From Candidatus Omnitrophota bacterium (GTDB lineage Bacteria; Omnitrophota; Omnitrophia; Omnitrophales; Aquincolibacteriaceae), in contig JAHFHJ010000079.1 of the NCBI GenBank assembly GCA_023246985.1, positions 1 through 6,908 on the forward strand: DNA of 6,908 bases, in the 5' to 3' direction. The first letter of the stretch is position 1. Each line of letters opens with the position of its first letter. Made by a program: the position numbers and the translations under genes. A model generated the notes under the pieces. The model was given only the letters and a program-made list of their open reading frames with translations. It ran no database searches and had not been told where the DNA came from. Of this stretch, positions 5,974 through 6,908 are shown piece after piece.

Positions 5974-6684
5974 TCATCCGAAAAAACGGATGGCCAGGCC
6001 GCAGGAGAGAATCGTGCCGCCGGCCAAGGCGTGCATAAAGCGCTCAAAAAGCTTGAGGGGAAAAAGCTGAATTCCCCATCGCGTAAGCGCCACAAGAACC
6101 ATCATGGTCATAATCGTGGTCATGCCGAAAGCGGCCGTGACCCGGCAAACGCCGGCCAGACTTCCCTGGGCCGCCGGGTACATCATGAGCGGGATAAGCG
6201 GCTCGCAGGGACCCAACACAAAGATCGCAAAGAGGATCCAGGGCGTCAGGTTCGGTTCTTCTTTGCGGGCGTGAAAATGCGCGTGCTGTTCCTGGTGCGC
6301 GTGGATGTGTCCGTGAACCTCCCCATCCTCATGAACATGTAAATGGGCGTGAGGTTTGTTTTTGACGGCTTGCCGGAGACCCCAAACCATATACAGGAAA
6401 CCGAAAGCGATGAGCAGCCAAGCCGCGATCTCGCCGCGCCAAAACTCGGTGAACTCCAGCTTCGCAACCGCGATCCCGAACGCGATCCCGATGAAACCCA
6501 GAACAACCGAACTCAGGATATGCCCCACCCCGCACAGGAGCGTCATCCCCATGGTTTTTCCAAACGACCAGTTTCGGGCCCTTGAAATGACCGTGAAGGG
6601 AACATAATGGTCGGGACCGACAAGGGTATGGATCAAACCCAGGGATGCCGCCGTCATCGTAAGAAGCCCCAAACCGTGTCGCAT
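5974..6684 (-). CDS. NicO/UreH-like membrane protein with histidine-rich loop, probable metal transporter
   Basis: This 236-residue polytopic membrane protein has about six helices: near residues 8-24, 44-72, 84-102, 148-166, 178-200 and 216-234. Helix 1 is followed by GPDHYVPF (23-30), resembling the acidic/His motif of UreH, RcnA and related nickel/cobalt transporters. GHI (54-56) and GPCEP (158-162) are further polar or Cys-containing motifs within the membrane region. The loop between helices 3 and 4 carries 11 histidines in alternating H-x-H pattern (residues 112-138), a typical divalent-metal-binding loop. The start at ATG 6684 has AGAGGAAA upstream. It lies 23 bp after the hydE-like gene and 10 bp before hydG, so it is very likely cotranscribed with both. 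Metal movement linked to cofactor maturation is inferred. Substrate (Fe, Ni or Co) and direction are unknown. A TauE/SafE- or HupE-type assignment is an alternative. Confidence 0.7.
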   Translation of the reverse strand: MRHGLGLLTMTAASLGLIHTLVGPDHYVPFTVISRARNWSFGKTMGMTLLCGVGHILSSVVLGFIGIAFGIAVAKLEFTEFWRGEIAAWLLIAFGFLYMVWGLRQAVKNKPHAHLHVHEDGEVHGHIHAHQEQHAHFHARKEEPNLTPWILFAIFVLGPCEPLIPLMMYPAAQGSLAGVCRVTAAFGMTTIMTMMVLVALTRWGIQLFPLKLFERFMHALAGGTILSCGLAIRFFG

Positions 6685-6707
6685 GCTAAAATTTCCTCTG
6701 CGTGAAT

Positions 6708-6908
6708 TTATTTTGCCCCGAGGTCCGTGGGCGCGCGTCCCAGGGAACCGAGGAGCGCTATTGTCTCATGGATCTGCGTTTGGATTCCTTCGCTCTTATG
6801 AGCCCGATCGGGATAGATCGCGTATTTTTCGCGGTAGGGGAGCGGCGTCACATTGAGCATCACGGAATTCCCGCCGGCCAGGAGCCCTTTGCGCCGGGCT
6901 TCTTGACT
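6708..6908 (-). CDS. hydE: HydE-like radical SAM protein, C-terminal fragment
   Basis: Only the last 66 residues are in the window; the frame is open to the right edge. The segment GLLAGGNSVMLNVTPLPYRE followed by KYAIYPD resembles the end of the HydE TIM barrel, where a Gly/Ala-rich strand, an MPNxTP-like block and a YRxxYxIYP block occur. HydE is the radical SAM partner that processes the HydG product during H-cluster assembly. The SAM-binding CX3CX2C motif would lie outside the window and cannot be checked. The C-terminus (LGSLGRAPTDLGAK) is short and contains no cysteine. Its position 23 bp before the transporter and one gene before hydG supports HydE over the related BioB or PylB families. 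Confidence 0.75.
   Translation of the reverse strand, partial: SQEARRKGLLAGGNSVMLNVTPLPYREKYAIYPDRAHKSEGIQTQIHETIALLGSLGRAPTDLGAK

Overview
The window looks like chromosomal DNA from an uncultured, probably anaerobic, Gram-negative bacterium. It is fairly GC-rich, every recognisable gene is on the minus strand, the tRNA lacks an encoded CCA, one gene encodes a lipoprotein, and there are [FeFe]-hydrogenase-maturase-like radical SAM genes. A deep candidate lineage (for example Omnitrophota or the wider PVC/Elusimicrobia area) is a guess from overall character; no marker here settles it. Genes are described in transcription order, from high to low coordinates.

Region 1 (6908 to 3951) is a radical SAM/metal cluster. 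It holds the C-terminal end of a HydE-like protein (6708-6908), a six-helix NicO/UreH-like membrane protein with an 11-histidine loop (5974-6684), and a HydG-like tyrosine-lyase radical SAM protein (4470-5963). Gaps of 23 and 10 bp suggest one operon. The HydG homologue keeps the CX3CX2C radical SAM motif. Its C-terminal auxiliary-cluster motif, however, has Gly in place of the second cysteine, with two extra cysteines nearby. A small charged coiled-coil protein of unknown function (3951-4337) follows, with its own candidate promoter.

Region 2 (3950 to 3507) is non-coding apart from a tRNA. A 114-bp element (3821-3934) has 25-bp imperfect terminal inverted repeats and an 8-9 bp direct repeat at its edges, and looks like a MITE-type insertion. 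It sits immediately upstream of tRNA-Leu(GAG) (3727-3808). Downstream of the tRNA are a near-exact extra copy of its 3' 17 nt (3554-3570) and an inverted 12-nt copy of its T-arm (3644-3655), which form the arms of a nested hairpin.

Region 3 (3506 to 1) is a sugar-nucleotide and envelope operon. It encodes phosphomannomutase/phosphoglucomutase, mannose-1-phosphate guanylyltransferase (GTG start, 4-bp overlap), a 71-aa lipoprotein, and undecaprenyl-diphosphatase UppP, which is cut by the window edge. The first two enzymes convert mannose-6-P to GDP-mannose. UppP recycles the lipid carrier on which envelope polysaccharides are assembled. Together they point to surface glycan synthesis.
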